Shown: positions 27,501 through 40,667, counted from the first letter of the stretch. The stretch is 64,000 bases of DNA from Dasyornis broadbenti (GCA_013397935.1 VZRN01000634.1:3671072-3735071), one strand, 5' to 3'. The notes: generated by a model from the letters alone, not told the origin. Translations and numbers: made by a program.

Positions 27501-29743
27501 TATTGAGAACCCAGTACATTCTCAGAAGGGAAGACAAATCTTCCCAAAAATCAAATAATGTGGCAGATTGAAATCCTTAGTGCCTGGCTATCTTTCACTG
27601 CAAGAGATATTGGAATAGGCACGTATCTACAGTTCCAGTCTGTGCAATATTTACTGCCCAGAACCTTTGCTAATTGGATGTGTGATAAATGCGTGTATAC
27701 ACCCTCATGCAAACAAAACACATACAGAGACTGAGATAAACACTCGCACATGCATGGAAACATCGTTAGAAAATGGGTAACTCTTGGAATTCCTGCTCAG
27801 ATTTCTTAGAAAAAAATGTAGACAAAAGAAATGTACTGCTAAAGAGTATGGGGTCTTGAAAGAAGCATATTTCTTGATATTCCTTCTCATAAAGTTTACG
27901 TGTGGTGAAGTTATTTAATAATCATAGCTCCTAAACTGTGAAAAATACCAGTCTCTGCAGAGACTTGATGGGGTGCATGTATTAAGCAAACAGACCAGAG
28001 GTGTATTTAAAAACAGTGCTGCTCCAGAAGGTATACAAATATAATCGTCAAACCAAATTTATTTTAGAAATAGATAAATAAGACATAAAAGGAACAGTGC
28101 TCAGTAATTCAATATGAAGGCAAAAATATATATTCAAATTATTTGTTAAAAAGATTTTACAAATAATACGTAAGACCAGGATACACCATAAATATATGTT
28201 TTATGGTAAAATGGGAAATCACCGAAAAAGTGTAACCAAAAAACCCTGCAGCATTACAGTTTATGTTAAAAATATAATTCTATTTACATCACAAACCAGC
28301 TTTGTTCCTGACAGCCCCCTACAGAAGTCCCCACTCAGTGAAACTCAGAAGGATTGAAATCCCCCGAAGTTGCTGGAGTGCCTCACTCGCTCTCGGGGGT
28401 GTTTGAGGTCGGGTGGGAGGGAGCTTTGGTAGACACAAACATCCACAGGAAATCCAGGATTTGGCATCCCGGCCCTGGATGCAACCAGCAGAGCCGAGAG
28501 CCAGCCCTGGCTGCTGTGCTGGAGGGCTGGGAGCAGCCACGGGATCAGTTACATCAAAAACTGGATCCGTTGAATCTAAAACTGGCAGTAAATAAAGAAG
28601 TTTTCTTTTTGCTCAGCCGCGCTGGAGCTGACCCAAAGCCAGCTCTAGGGCTTTCCCTACAGACGTGGCCTGGCTGCTCTGGGCACAGGGGGCAATGAGC
28701 ACCAGAGAAAAAGGTGAATTTCTTGAGAAATGTACTGAGGAGAATGTAATAATTACAGTCTGAAGTATGATAAATATATTGATATTCCAAAGAAAATATA
28801 ATGAGTTTTCAATTTCAAAAGTAACGTTTGGTCAACGTAGTGATTTTTGCTTATATGGTACTCTGACTTCTAAGCAGTCGGGACAAAAATATTTCTGTAG
28901 GTGAAAACATTTGAGAAAGAGTTGGTTTTGAAATACATTTACCTAGCTTTGACTCAGGATGCTAATATTATTTAAAAAAAAAAGGAAATTTTTGACTGGC
29001 CTTCATCACAGAAAAGTGTAGAAACTGATCTCCAGCACACATAGCTACTTGGTCAATAAACATTAGGCTTTCATGAGATTTTCATGAACCCATTTAACCA
29101 TCAGGAGGAAATGAGCTTGGAACAAGTTTTAAACCAGTCTACGAAGAAACAACTTTTTAAAAAGTGATACTTAGATATAAGAAAACAAACACAGAAACAG
29201 AGAAAACACATGAAACTGAGCCACTTAAGAGGGTTCTGGCTTTCCCTCAGTGCATTTGGAAGGTTATCCTATTTGGCTGGGCTGACTCATGAGAGAACCG
29301 CAGGAGAGAGATCACTGATTTAGACCAATAGTTAAACCATGTCATGTACCTTGTATTTCATTCATGTAACTTTTGCGAATTTTAAAATCACCCCAGATTC
29401 TTCTATAATTATTTACTGGTAGACTAGAATGACAGGACCAGTGTGATACTAGGAAAAAGCTAGAGCTTCAGTGAAGTTAAAAGCAAAGGAACTAGGAATG
29501 AAGTGTATTTTTCTCTGAAAGCACGTAACTGGCACATCTGGTACAAGAAAGGTACTTATCAAAGGTTCTCTTCATCAGTGTAAGAAAGTAGGCACTTCTA
29601 GAGGGGATGCAGTCCTAAAAACAAAATAACTTGCTCTACAGTCTATCTATGCCTTGTCACTACCAGAGGAAAAAAATGAGGACAACTACAAGTTCACAAG
29701 AGATGACTAAATTACATTATCTCCACTCAATATCCCTTGATCT

Positions 29744-29761
29744 AAAAAAAAAAAAAAAAAA
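29744..29761. repeat. Poly-A (18 nt)
   Basis: An uninterrupted A homopolymer in AT-rich intron. Confidence 0.85.
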
Positions 29762-32700
29762 GTTTTAACGTAAGCATTGAAATTATTTGGTGCTTCTCTT
29801 ACTCAAAAAATAAATTTATGTAGAGGAGTTTTCTCAAAAAGGAAATCCAACCTATTTCTCGTCAGCAGAGAAATCCAAAGACTCAAAGGAAAAACGGAAA
29901 CTCCAAGTCTGTGAAATCATCCTGTCTGCCTGGCAAGCCGCTCTCAGCTAGGCCCAAGGGTTATTGTATTCCTCTCTAACATCATGGAATCTTCCCATCA
30001 CCCACCAAGGAAGAGCCTACACCAAGTGCAACAGCACCAGGCAGGCCCAGCGCTTGTGACAGCAAACACTCCAGGAATAAATCCCTTGCTGTGCTGGGAA
30101 TGAACCTTTAACTGGCTGAATCGTGGCACTGAGTCAATAAATATCACTGTACGTCCAAGCACTGCAAGTGTCGGGGGATTTCAGTTTGAAGCATAAATGC
30201 TGCAAGGCTACGATAAACAGGAACAGCAAAACCGTCTTACAGATACATGAACTTCTTCCCAAGAAAATGATTTCATTATCGGAAATGAAAGATTTTCTGT
30301 AACAGTCATAGCTATAATTATGCAATACAATATGCTAAATTACAATACGTACTTGATTATTAATAGAATTTATTCTACAGATCAAATAGCCAAATACACA
30401 TTTTTTTTAAAAGAGCCAGATAGCAAATGTGGAGCAAACTATAGGCAACAGTCATGGTAGACATTCTGCAGTCCAAGAACTGAGGCAACGTGATTATTAA
30501 GTACAAGCCTATAAATATCTTTACATCAAACATACAGTAACGTGTAGGAATTCCATGTTGTAGTCTAATTCATGAGTCATTAATAACCGTTTTCTTTAAA
30601 AGAAAGTTATATATACTGTATACATCCCAGTTAAAAGCAGTGTCTGTATTTCATTTTATTCTAGCAAACTAATATTACATGTCTTCATATAAGTGCAGAA
30701 AACAGGGTTCTTTATACTCCTTTGCTTCCTAAGAGATTTTGCATTGCATATGAAATTCTAATATTATAGATGATACATATTAAGCATTACTCCCTAAAAT
30801 GTGAGGCAATATACAAGAACTTGCAACCAACCTTCAAACAAAGCTGTGATACTCAAATTTTGTTTTTTAAATGAGCTGTGCTAAATAACAAATTATAATA
30901 TTAAAAAAAAAACTTTAATTAAAAAAAAATATATAGAAGAATAATTTGGGAAAAAAAACCACAACAGTTGGCCATTTCCCCCCCATGTGCTGGCTAACAG
31001 TGTAAAAATTATGTATACTATTTCCTATTTTATGACACTGAAAACCAAGCCACTGGATTTATGACTTTTTTTTTTTAAATAAAAATACTTCAAAAGGTTA
31101 AATGTTTGGCACCTGTTAAATAGACATTATCTAGACTTCAACAAGCAAAATGCAAATTAGATTTTCTTTTTAAAAGTTATGTGAGTGCTTTCCAGTTATT
31201 TAAAAGGTGACCATTTACTACAAAATGTTGTGGATAAGAAAGCAGGAAGTACTAGTTTTTCACTACTACTCTTGTGCCTAGAAAATGAGAAAGCAGTGAC
31301 TTGATCAACTCTATTTATGATCCATAGCAGCAATATCGTCATTAAAAATATTATGGAGTAGATATAAATAACACTTAATTCTTAACATGTATAATGGTGC
31401 TGTAAGTGACAACAACTCATTTGTTTTGCTTTTAAATGCAGGGAGTATAAAGAACTTTACATTCTCTTTTTAACATAGAAATGAAATTTATTGCTCCCTT
31501 TTAATATATTCATAGAAACAAAATTCCTAATTGTTTCAACTAAAATAAATAAGGAAAAAAATCTGGGACAAGAAGATGATTACAAGCAAAATAAATTTAC
31601 CATAATCACCAACTGTGAAGAAGGATGGGTCACATTACTTTTTTTTTCTTAGCAAAACTACGTTATAGAACACTATAGCACAATGTACTAAAATTTCTTT
31701 GTCTTTTCCTTTTAAAAAAATCTTGCCCTTGATACCTTTCAGTAGGGCAGCTTGAACAGTTCATCGTCACTTCCAAACCCCTCTGGAGATGAGACGATAA
31801 ATGTCTTCGGCAATCAGAGACAGGACAAAGGGCTTTCTCGTGCTATTTCCTTGTTTTCATATTTGCTGGCTTAACATCATTGAGTACACGTACGACTTCA
31901 GTACATAACATCAGCTGCGATGACGTTCAGAGCTGGCAAACAGAGAAACAGCATGAGAAAAGCCCTTTCCTGCAGCATTTTCACCATAAATTGTCAAGTT
32001 TGCTTCCAAATTTCTACCAAATCTCTACCATGTCAAGCCCTGTGTGGTCTGAGACGCTCTGAGCTACCGCGGTTCTAGGTCACCAATCATTTCTGATGTG
32101 TGTGTGTTGCCAGCACGAGCCAAGATCTCTACACACACAGCACAAGGAGCCACAGAAACAGCTTCTGTGGATGTTATTCTAAGTTTCTTACTCCTTTTTT
32201 TTTGGCTTTATCCGCTCAAAACCCAAAGTGCTGCTGCAAGATTAGAGCTCTCAGAAGACTGCTGAACTACCTAGAACTTGTTCTACAGCGGTTTTGTGGA
32301 CTACATTCAAGAGCATCATGCCTAAAAGCATAAAATGGTTTTATCTGAAGAATTATTTTACATTTTTAATCTGCATTTATCATCAACAGGGTTAGCCCTA
32401 AAGATTCACAGAAATTAAGCCATCCTGATCAATTCTTTCACTGAAAAGACAGCACTGTCAATAGCACAGTGACCAAGACACCAGCCACTCACTGGTCAGG
32501 AAATTGCTATCAACTGCAGATTATCGAGTGCAATACATTCTGGGAGAAAACAGGAAAATAAACAAGTGTGAAAATTAAACCACAGTTAAACCAGACTTCA
32601 TCGTTAGCAACAGTTCATAGCTAAGTAAGACATTTGAAATAACACAGTTGGGTCACAAACAGGAAACCAGTAAACTTTTCAGCTGTACCACTGAAAAAAT

Positions 32701-33220
32701 TATGTGAAATGCACTTAATGTTTGAAAAATTACATTGCTTCTACCTCAAGGCAAGTGGCTTTTGGAGAGGAAGTTGTGTGTCATTCTGTCTTGCACAAAA
32801 ATCCCTCAGTTATTAAAGCTGGAACTTCATTTATCAACTTCAGTAGAAACTCAGTCAATGAGTTTTTACTGTGAAAAAAGTGCCTTTGTTTTATCTGAAT
32901 TAGTTTTCACTGAGTGTCATATTCAAAATCTTTCATTATTTCCTCACACAAAACACAAAATTCTTTTTTATTTCTCTTCATGCTCTGTTTTTGCATTCTG
33001 CTATGAGGCAAAGGGGACACTTTCCAGATACCTTCCCCCCTGCTTTTCTAGACAAAGATATTAAAAGAAAACACTGAAGATTTTCTACGAGTGTTGCACA
33101 GAGGAAAAACATTTCCTTGACCAGCTTTACTTCAGTAGTGATGCACATTTAAATAATTGCTTGCTGACTTCTGACTCACAGACTTTGACTTATATTTCAG
33201 TTAGAAATCTCAAAATGCAA

Positions 33221-33280
33221 ATTTTTTTATTATTTTTAATTTTTTTTTTAAATTTGTTTTGTTTTGGTTTTGTTTTGTTA
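33221..33280. repeat. T-rich low-complexity stretch with GTTTT units
   Basis: ATTTTTTTATTATTTTTAAT is followed by a T run and then imperfect GTTTT repeats (TTTGTTTTGTTTTGG and onward). No coding value. Confidence 0.8.
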
Positions 33281-36200
33281 AATGTATATACCCAGCAGCA
33301 GATCAGAACCACAAGCAAAATTACCAGCCAGAAAATTAATGTAAAATAACTAGAATACTTAGAATCATAGCAATCAATTTTGAAATGGCTTTTAGGAAGG
33401 GCTTATACCGACAGCTATTTAGCTAAAATTTAGAAGAAAATGTTCTTTGAGTGTAATTTACTCTGTATCTGTCAATGCAAAACACCAGTGCTATGTCTCT
33501 ATCCTTTTACACCTCAGAAGCACCAGCCCTGACTACTGATGATTACAGGATTCTAAATTAAACTCACTAGTCTCACTGTTATTCCACAAAACAAAAAATC
33601 CTGCAGCTAAAGATTCACAGAACAGGTGAGTTTCAGAGCTATTATTTTCAGGAACACTGCAATATTCCTTCAATTCACATCCTAAGCACACTGTTCTCAG
33701 AGTGAGTGGGAAGCTGTAATGACATTTCACCACATTTTAAATGAGGAAACCAAATATACCATAACTGTAAGCAGGGCCAAGCAGACAGTGATAGAATCAC
33801 AGAACTGAGACAGTGAGGCCCCAAAATGCAATGTATTTCAAATGAGGTCTACTTCCCATTCAGATTTCCGTAAGGAATGCAATGCCCATCTCCATCAGCG
33901 CCTAACAAACCAGTTCAGCAGAGATCACGGGGTCATCTGAAATTTCTATCCATAAGCATGAATAAGTTTATAGATGATAGAATCCCGCCAGCTGAACTCT
34001 ATCCATGAGGATTTGCATTGGTAAGCACGACAAAAATCAATCTCCATGCCTGCTCCCTCCCTCCGCAGCTTCCCAAGCATGGCACAGTGTCCTGGCAGGG
34101 CAGCTGCATCGACAGGCAGAGCAGAGCCCAGTGGGAAGCAGGGAGAACTCCCAAAGAAAGGAGGCAATCACAGGTGAGGAGCACCACTGACCTTCCTGCT
34201 CCTGCAGTGGGAGAGGTGCTGCTCCAGTGGGCACTCACAGCTCCTCAACGGCACCGAGGCACAAAAAACCTGTTCTGAAGTTAAAGATGACAACCCAAAA
34301 GATCACAGGACCCTTCCTGAGTGACCAGGTGAACATTTTTCAAAGATTTCCCCTGTTCCTATAGTATGCATTATACTCTTTTCAAACGAAAGGCACATCT
34401 GAAATAGCATTTAGTAAAAGAAAGGGACACGAAGAAGGAGAATGCATGGGAAGTTCTAATGAATCTTTGCAGCATTACCTTCTTTGAATCAAGCTGCCAC
34501 ACAAACCACTGTGCTCTATAATTATGCATGTTTTGACTAGACAGGCTGATACCTAGACAGGCATTTGAAATGTCTGAGTGTTGTTTTAAAGTACATGAGC
34601 AAAGATTTCAGATTTTGAAATTGTGTTACATGAAAATGAGACTGAAGAAAACTCCTCTCCCTTCTTTTCATCCTTCCCATGCAAATGCAAAGAGAATTAG
34701 AGGATTTGTGCCAGTATGGAACACTTCACACAGTTTGCTCCCACTGAGGTAAATGTCAAAAATAACTGAGCTTTTACAAAGCTTGCAGACAAATAAACTT
34801 TAAAGATGCTGTATGTTTCTGCACCAAAGAAAATTTCTGTGAGGCCCACGACTGCCAAGACAATGGAAATCTGATGACATGGAAAGTCAGTTTGATTTGT
34901 GTAACACTGCAGATATCCTAGTTTGAAAAACCTTATTATGAATAAGCCCCTTCACAATTTATCACTTGGTAAAACTCCTTTAAAAGAATTATCTCTACTA
35001 CATCCCCCAAAAAAGCATGCAGCTCTGAAGGTCTGTTGTCACTAGTGTTGATGAACTCCTCCTGGGTCACTGCAGAATAATATCAGTACCTGGGCCCCTT
35101 GCCCTTTCTCTCCTACAAGTACAGCAAAATCTGACCTCTCTCTCTTAGGGGACATTACATTAAGACCATACTTCTCCCTCTTCAGTTTCCTGTCGTTTAT
35201 GATTCAAAGTGTCCTCAGCTGCTTCAGGAGTCTCCAATTGCTTCCCCATAAAAACTTCAGCTGTTGCACTGCTGGATTTATTTGCCCACCTGACCACTAA
35301 AGAGATATTTCGGGGGTTTTTAGTAGAAAAACCTTTCCATCTTTGCTTGCATGCTTTTTGAGTACAGCTGTTATAATGTTTTTCTGTCATTTTATAGATC
35401 ACTTAGACAAATTTAGCAGTAAAGCAAAGACATAATTTCCTTTCTTTAAAGACCTGAATCAATACCATTCAGACAGACACAAAATTTAGAGCTTCCAAAG
35501 GAAACATGTATTTTTAGCTGTAATACAATATTATTTCTTCTAGAAGCTCTTGCATGGACAAAACTAACAATAGTGGAGATGTGCAGCCTACAGATATCAG
35601 TCCCCATTAGAAACTGAAGAGATCCTTCACAGAGAATAGAATCTTCTTTAGGCTCCTTCAGAGAACTTTTGGCTCATAAAAGAGCTGCATTATGGTAATT
35701 GTGATAAAGGACAATATTTCCCCCTCACATCAGGCATCCTATTTTCACTTTTCAAACTAGCTCACCTCCCTTTTTAACTGAGCTATCTTTCAGTTCTCCA
35801 GCTTGTCCTACAGTTTTCTGCAAACTCAGAGAGTGCGTGACACAAAACCATCATGAGGCACAAAGATCCTGTTGGTGTCTGAGGCTGAAGGGTGGTGGCA
35901 CAGCACGAGGGCTGGAGCTCTGTGCCACAGGATTATTTTTATTTATATTTATTTCATTTTTTTTACTGGCTAACAGAGACAAGTGTCAAATAGCCTGTGC
36001 TGAAACACCTTCCACAGCCCCACAGGAGAGAAAACTATCCAGACTACAACATACAGAGCCAGGTCAGGAGTGAGGCTGACTTTTAAAAACCCATTGAGCT
36101 TTAAGAAATTCTTTACTGGTTTTCACTTGTCATGAAACACAATTTTAATTTGGTCACAGTCCAACACAACAAAAAGGATTTCCTCTAATGGTCCAATTTA

Positions 36201-37782
36201 TGTAAATAATGCATTAATGAAATTATTTATATTTTTTTTTTAAAGTGAATTCACGTGTTTAAAGGTAAATGCTTTTTCCAACTTAGTGTAAAGGGCCATT
36301 GGTGGTGATTAGTTACCCCTTCTCCAAACAACGTGATCACTTTCATACAGAATGATATCCCTAAAAGAAGGATAGCTGTAATTTTAACAAAAGCAGCACA
36401 AATGGTAAGAGGAATCTCTTTTTTCTATATTCAGCATACCATACTAACAATGGTAGGTGCAGCTCTACGAAGATCAGCGAACATCAGCCAGTGAGCATTA
36501 AAAAAACCCCACAGTTCCATTCTGCTCTTCCAGATAGGAACCCCCTGTCACAGACCTTTAAGGCACAGATAAAAGGAGATGCTCTTTTCCCCAACCAACT
36601 TCTGCAGAAGAGATTTGCTTTCCATTCCACTTTCTAGGTTTTTACTGACATAGAAGGGACTTTGAGAGTTATGAGCCTGCTTTCTTTGTTAGCAGCATTA
36701 CTGCATGACAAAGCGTGTTTCAGCAGACAATGGCAGAACCTTTTTGACTCACAGGAACTGTACCAGAACTCCATTGAAAAAATCACTTAGATCAGGCCAC
36801 CAGAAATGCTGAAAACAGCACTGCCCTCTCCTCAGTTATGGGACTTCAAAGAGATGAACAAACTGGCAATACGCTGTTCTAACATGTAATTTAACTTAAA
36901 GCATTTAAATACATTTAATAAAAAATGCTATCCATAGTTGTATGGATTACCATACAAATTTGTGTTGGTAAAGGGAACAAAATAGAATAAAATAAACGGC
37001 ATATCCTGAAATTTTCAACGATATGATGACTGCTCTGAATGAGAAGCGGTTGTTTTAGGCATGTTGTTATCATTACAGTTGTAATCAAACACAGCTCCCA
37101 GAAAAAAATTCAGCTGGAGCAAGAAATCTAACAGACTTAGTCATGCTGAGGGTTTGTTCCCAAGCAATATATTAAGTTAAATATACTATCAAGTTAAAAT
37201 ATATTCTCAATAATAAAATAAACACTCCTCAAGTATGTGTTACTTTAATGATTAATTCCTTGACCAACTAAAGCTTAACTAGAAAACCTATTCCCACTGA
37301 AAACTTTGTGATACTTGTGAAGAAAGAAAAGTAAACAGAAAACCAGCAAAGTTTTATTAAACTGTTCAGAATATAGGTAAACATTATATTTTACTTCCAG
37401 TGACTTAAAGGTTTTCTGTGGGGTCTTGAAGAATAACGGCTACTTTGGTTTTCAATTTATTTTTTAATTTTAAGCTGAGGATCCTTTAGACATTTCCTTT
37501 GTTGTACTGCATTTCTGAGAAGCTAATACCTGGTTTATCAGGCAAAGCAGCAAATCAGTGAGATCAATTATGCTGATGCTTCGAATTTTTCCCTAACTTT
37601 GCATGTCAACTGTGTCATTCCACCAGATTTAAGTCTGCTTCCAGCCTGAAAATGGCACTGAAACTCTCAGAGGAAAATCCTCGCCTGCTTCTGAGAGACC
37701 TTGAAGCAGAGCTACGCCCAAATGAAGGCTGCAATTCCAGACTCCATTAATATTAAGAACCACTTATGAGCTCCTGTAAAGC

Positions 37783-37788
37783 TTTATT
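37783..37788 (-). terminator. Candidate poly(A) signal for the short PCDH11 isoform
   Basis: AATAAA occurs on the minus strand in the context GCAATAAAGCTT, 378 nt beyond the read-through stop codon. It is the first canonical hexamer met below the stop. The sequence after it contains moderately GT-rich TGGAGTCTGG. If used, it would define a 3' UTR of about 400 nt. No transcript evidence is available, and AATAAA is common in AT-rich introns. Confidence 0.35.
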
Positions 37789-37883
37789 GCTTTCCACCTG
37801 GCCTAGATTGCTCTGATCCTGGAGCTCAGCAGGCTGGAGAGGACAGTCCCCAGCCCCGTGAGCCCCGTGCGCCTCGCCGAGCT

Positions 37884-37909
37884 GCTCCAGGTCCCGCGCT
37901 GGAGCGGGA
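37884..37909 (-). promoter_or_regulatory. Overlapping, mutually exclusive hairpins in the putative short-isoform 3' UTR
   Basis: Two inverted repeats interlock. GCTCCAG at 37884-37890 pairs with CTGGAGC at 37899-37905 (7 bp, 8-nt loop). TCCCGC at 37892-37897 pairs with GCGGGA at 37904-37909 (6 bp, 6-nt loop). They share bases, so only one can form at a time. They lie in a GC-rich patch (about 37800-37920) inside otherwise AT-rich sequence, between the read-through stop and the candidate poly(A) signal. A regulatory role is speculation. Confidence 0.25.
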
Positions 37910-38165
37910 AGTGCCATGCTGCCATCTGCAGTCAGGATGCCACCAGAGGGATCCCTGCCTGCTCAGCCTCCTCACAAACACTCTTTTTTCCTTCCCATTT
38001 TCTCCCTTAGCACTGAGGAAGCTGGAATTGTTTACTTTCCAACGCCTCGATCAAAGATGAGCTTTCAACCCTTTACTCCTTGCAGGAGAACTTATTTTGC
38101 AGCGCTTTGAAATGGAGTTACAGGACTGGCAAAGTGAGAAGGGAAGGAAGGAGGAAGAAAGCACC
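37910..38165 (-). other. Possible 3' UTR of the short isoform, or intron start if spliced
   Basis: This is the sequence directly after the TAA read-through stop. It opens with the donor GTAATG at 38180 and contains no canonical poly(A) hexamer before 37788. The same bases serve as intron in the spliced long isoform and as 3' UTR in the read-through isoform. Confidence 0.4.
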
Positions 38166-38180
38166 TTAAAATTCCATTAC
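38166..38180 (-). CDS. PCDH11X: Read-through extension of the large exon giving a short C-terminus (alternative isoform)
   Basis: If the donor CAG|GTAATG is not used, the frame continues GTA ATG GAA TTT TAA, adding V-M-E-F and ending the protein at 1013 residues. This would give a transmembrane protocadherin with CM1 and CM2 but without the long tail. The last three residues, M-E-F, fit the hydrophobic-x-hydrophobic pattern of class II PDZ ligands, but the match is too short to mean much alone. My recollection is that mammalian PCDH11X also has short-tail forms. Whether this extension is translated in this species is inference. Confidence 0.5.
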   Translation of the reverse strand, partial: VMEF

Positions 38181-40667
38181 CTGTCTGGTGTGTATGGGGC
38201 CTGGCGTCTTGAAGCCTCCTTGGCAGCTGCATTCAGAAACACTGTAAGGGTCCGAGCTGCTGGATGAGCACTTGGACAGTGAGTCACAGCCCACCACAAA
38301 GGTGTTATCTAGAGGCAATTCCTGAATGACATGGTGCTTCTTGGGGGGTACAGGAGTCTCGGGTTTAATTTGAAAGGTAGGCTGCGGAGAAGCAGACTTG
38401 TAGTGCTTTGCTAAATCTGGGCTATCAGGTTTAAATGTGGTTGGTGTGGTGGCCCAGTTATATTTTCCCATAGTCTGTTCTTCCAGCTCTACGGGAATGT
38501 CTAAAGTGCCATTTATGTGCTCGTGGCCAGGATCATCAGGCTTAGACTCTTCAATAGTCACAAAGTTGAGAAGGAGACTTTTTGGAGAGCGCTTCTTCTT
38601 CTTCTTCTTTTTCTTGATCTGCCTATTCTCTTGATTTGGGGAAACCCATTCACCACTCTGCTTATTTTTTTGGACAACCTTGTGCCTGGGCGTCTGGCGG
38701 CACCGGACTAAAGCGGTAACAAAAATTACCAGAATAACTGTCATGGTGCCTGCAATAATGGCAATGATGATCTTGACATAATCATTGGTCTGTGGGGTTA
38801 TCTCACCATCCCCAATGTTCTGGCCCACTGGAGTTTCCATGTTCCTACGCACTAACTCTTGCACGTAGGAGCTGTTGGTGACCGTGTCGTTCACAAACAA
38901 ATGCACCAGAGCTATCGTGTAAAGAGACTCCGGCTGTCCCAGGTCATTCACTTTTATCACCAGTCTGTGCAAGCCATGATCTGATGTAATTACCTTCTCT
39001 TTCAGAGTAATATTGCCTGTTAATTGGTCAATGGTAAACAAGCCCCTAGAGTTCCCACCTATGATGCTATAGCGGAGCTCTGCGTTCATTCCCGTGTCAT
39101 TATCAACGGCAAAGACTTTAGTGACTACAGACCCTGGGCTGGCTGATGTTGGGACCAACTCATACGAATAATTAGACGAGGGAATAACAAAAACGGGCCT
39201 GTTGTCATTGACATCAACAACGTTGATGGTCACTTTGGCAGTTGAGGAACGCTGCAGTCGTCCTCCATCCACTGCTTTCACCTGGAAAGTGTATGACCCC
39301 TGCTGCTCCCTATCAAAGGTAATATTAGGTCTTATTACACCAGTAAGTGGATCTATAATGAAATTATCTCTACCATTTAAGATAGAGAGAGTGACCGCAG
39401 CATTGTCTCCCGCGTCAGCATCCGTGACTGTGATAAGCCCCACTGTGCCATACATGGGCAGGTTCTCTGGCACATAGAAATTATATTCATTATGTGTGAA
39501 AGCAGGGCTGTTATCATTCTGGTCCAGCACTGACACTGTCACGGTGGCATTGGTCTGCAAAGGTGGCATCCCATTATCCTTAGCCAGCACAGTGAAAGAG
39601 TACCTGTCCTGCTTTTCTCTGTCCAGCTTTCTCACTGCCGTCAGGATGCCTGTACGGCGGTCGAGGTTGAAAATTGGGGGCGCATCGGAACCCAGGATGT
39701 AGCTGATCTCGGCATTCCGCCCACTGTCAGCATCCGTGGCGCTTATCTTGGTTAGCTGCGTACCAGGAGCGTTGTTTTCAGGGATGGAAAGACCTATGAT
39801 AGGCTGTGTGAAAACCGGGGCGTTGTCATTTTCATCTTTAATTTTGATCAGGAGCATTGCAGACTGGTTTAAGGGAGGTTTCCCTGAATCCGAAGCCACT
39901 ATTTTGATGGCATACTCCCGTGTCGCTTCATAGTCTAGAAAGGTGGCTGTCTCCAGGAGAAACTGATTATCAAACACAGGTTTTAGCCTAAAAGGGACAT
40001 CGTGATCTGTAAAACAGGTAACTTTCCCATTCTGATCAGCGTCCTTGTCCATTACGGTTATCAAGGCAATTTTCGTATTAAGGGGAGCCTTCTCCGACAA
40101 AAGCACAGTGCCATTGACGGGATTGATGATGTACCTGGTGTCTATGGACGGCACGTTGTCGTTAATATCTGTGACATTAACCGTCACTGTTGCTCTCGAA
40201 GGAGTGGAGCTGCCATCGCTCGCCAGAACAGTCAGTTTGTGCACAGGAGACTCCTCCCTGTCCAGGGGTTCCCTGATAGTGATGAGGCCAGTGGTGTTAT
40301 CGATGGCAAAGAGCCTCTTGGCCAGACCGGAGATCTGGTTGCTGAAATAGAAGTGGATTTGTGCATTGGAGCCCAGGTCTGCGTCGGTGGCGTGGAGCTG
40401 GGAGACAGAGGTGCCCACGGGAGCATTTTCTGGCACGCTGACCTCGATGTCGTTCTCTTTGAACACCGGGCGATTGTCGTTCACATCGGTCACCGTCACC
40501 TGCAGGATGGCAGTGCTGGACCTCGGGGGGCTCCCTCCATCTTCAACTTTTATCTTCATCACATAGGTGTCCTTCTGCTCCCTGTCCAGGATCTGCTGGA
40601 CAATCAGCTGAGGCCACTTATCTCCCTCAGGTGTCTCAGTTATGTCAAGACCAAATACATTTTGACC
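38181..40667 (-). CDS. PCDH11X: Protocadherin-11, large coding exon (rest of EC2 to EC7, transmembrane, proximal tail)
   Basis: This exon encodes residues 181-1009. It opens at TTGTAG|GGTCAAAAT with GQNVFGLDITETPEG, in frame with the first coding exon. Calcium-binding repeat ends are visible as DVNDN (241-245), DINDN (347-351), DENDN (458-462), DQNDN (562-566) and DVNDN (665-669), marking EC2 to EC6. EC7 follows from about 672 to 780, giving the seven repeats typical of delta-1 protocadherins. Sequons include N304, N365, N447, N553, N628, N679, N703, N732, N773 and N778. A transmembrane helix spans about 812-834 (YVKIIIAIIAG to FVTALVRC). The cytoplasmic part has the CM1-like NKQSGEW and ENRQ stretch, a lysine run (865-872), the CM2-like FKPDSPDLAKHYKSASPQP, and a serine-rich CDSLSKCSSSSSDPYSVSE segment. 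No RRVTF-type CM3 motif is present, so any long tail comes from exons outside this window. The exon ends CAGACAG|GTAATG in phase 0. No frameshift or internal stop is seen. Confidence 0.96.

Larger units (their letters stand above)
11443..37760 (-). other. PCDH11 intron, proximal part
   Basis: AT-rich and stop-dense. Contents seen are the hairpin at 14317, the palindrome at 18591, a CR1 tail near 24525 and homopolymers. The 30880-31100 stretch is extremely AT-rich. GC-richer patches at about 19420-19600, 22380-22560, 28320-28700 and 34040-34260 contain open frames of 60-136 codons, but these overlap on both strands and show no domain, so none is called as a gene. Confidence 0.5.

Noticed and set aside
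33360..33410. Possible CR1 tail (AGAATCATAGCAATCA and following)
   Set aside because: Only a short match to the CR1 terminal repeat; the adjoining GGAAGGGACCTT block is not convincingly present.
33788..33830. Possible CR1 tail (ATAGAATCACAGAA)
   Set aside because: The match stops after about 14 bases, with no continuation into CR1 body sequence.
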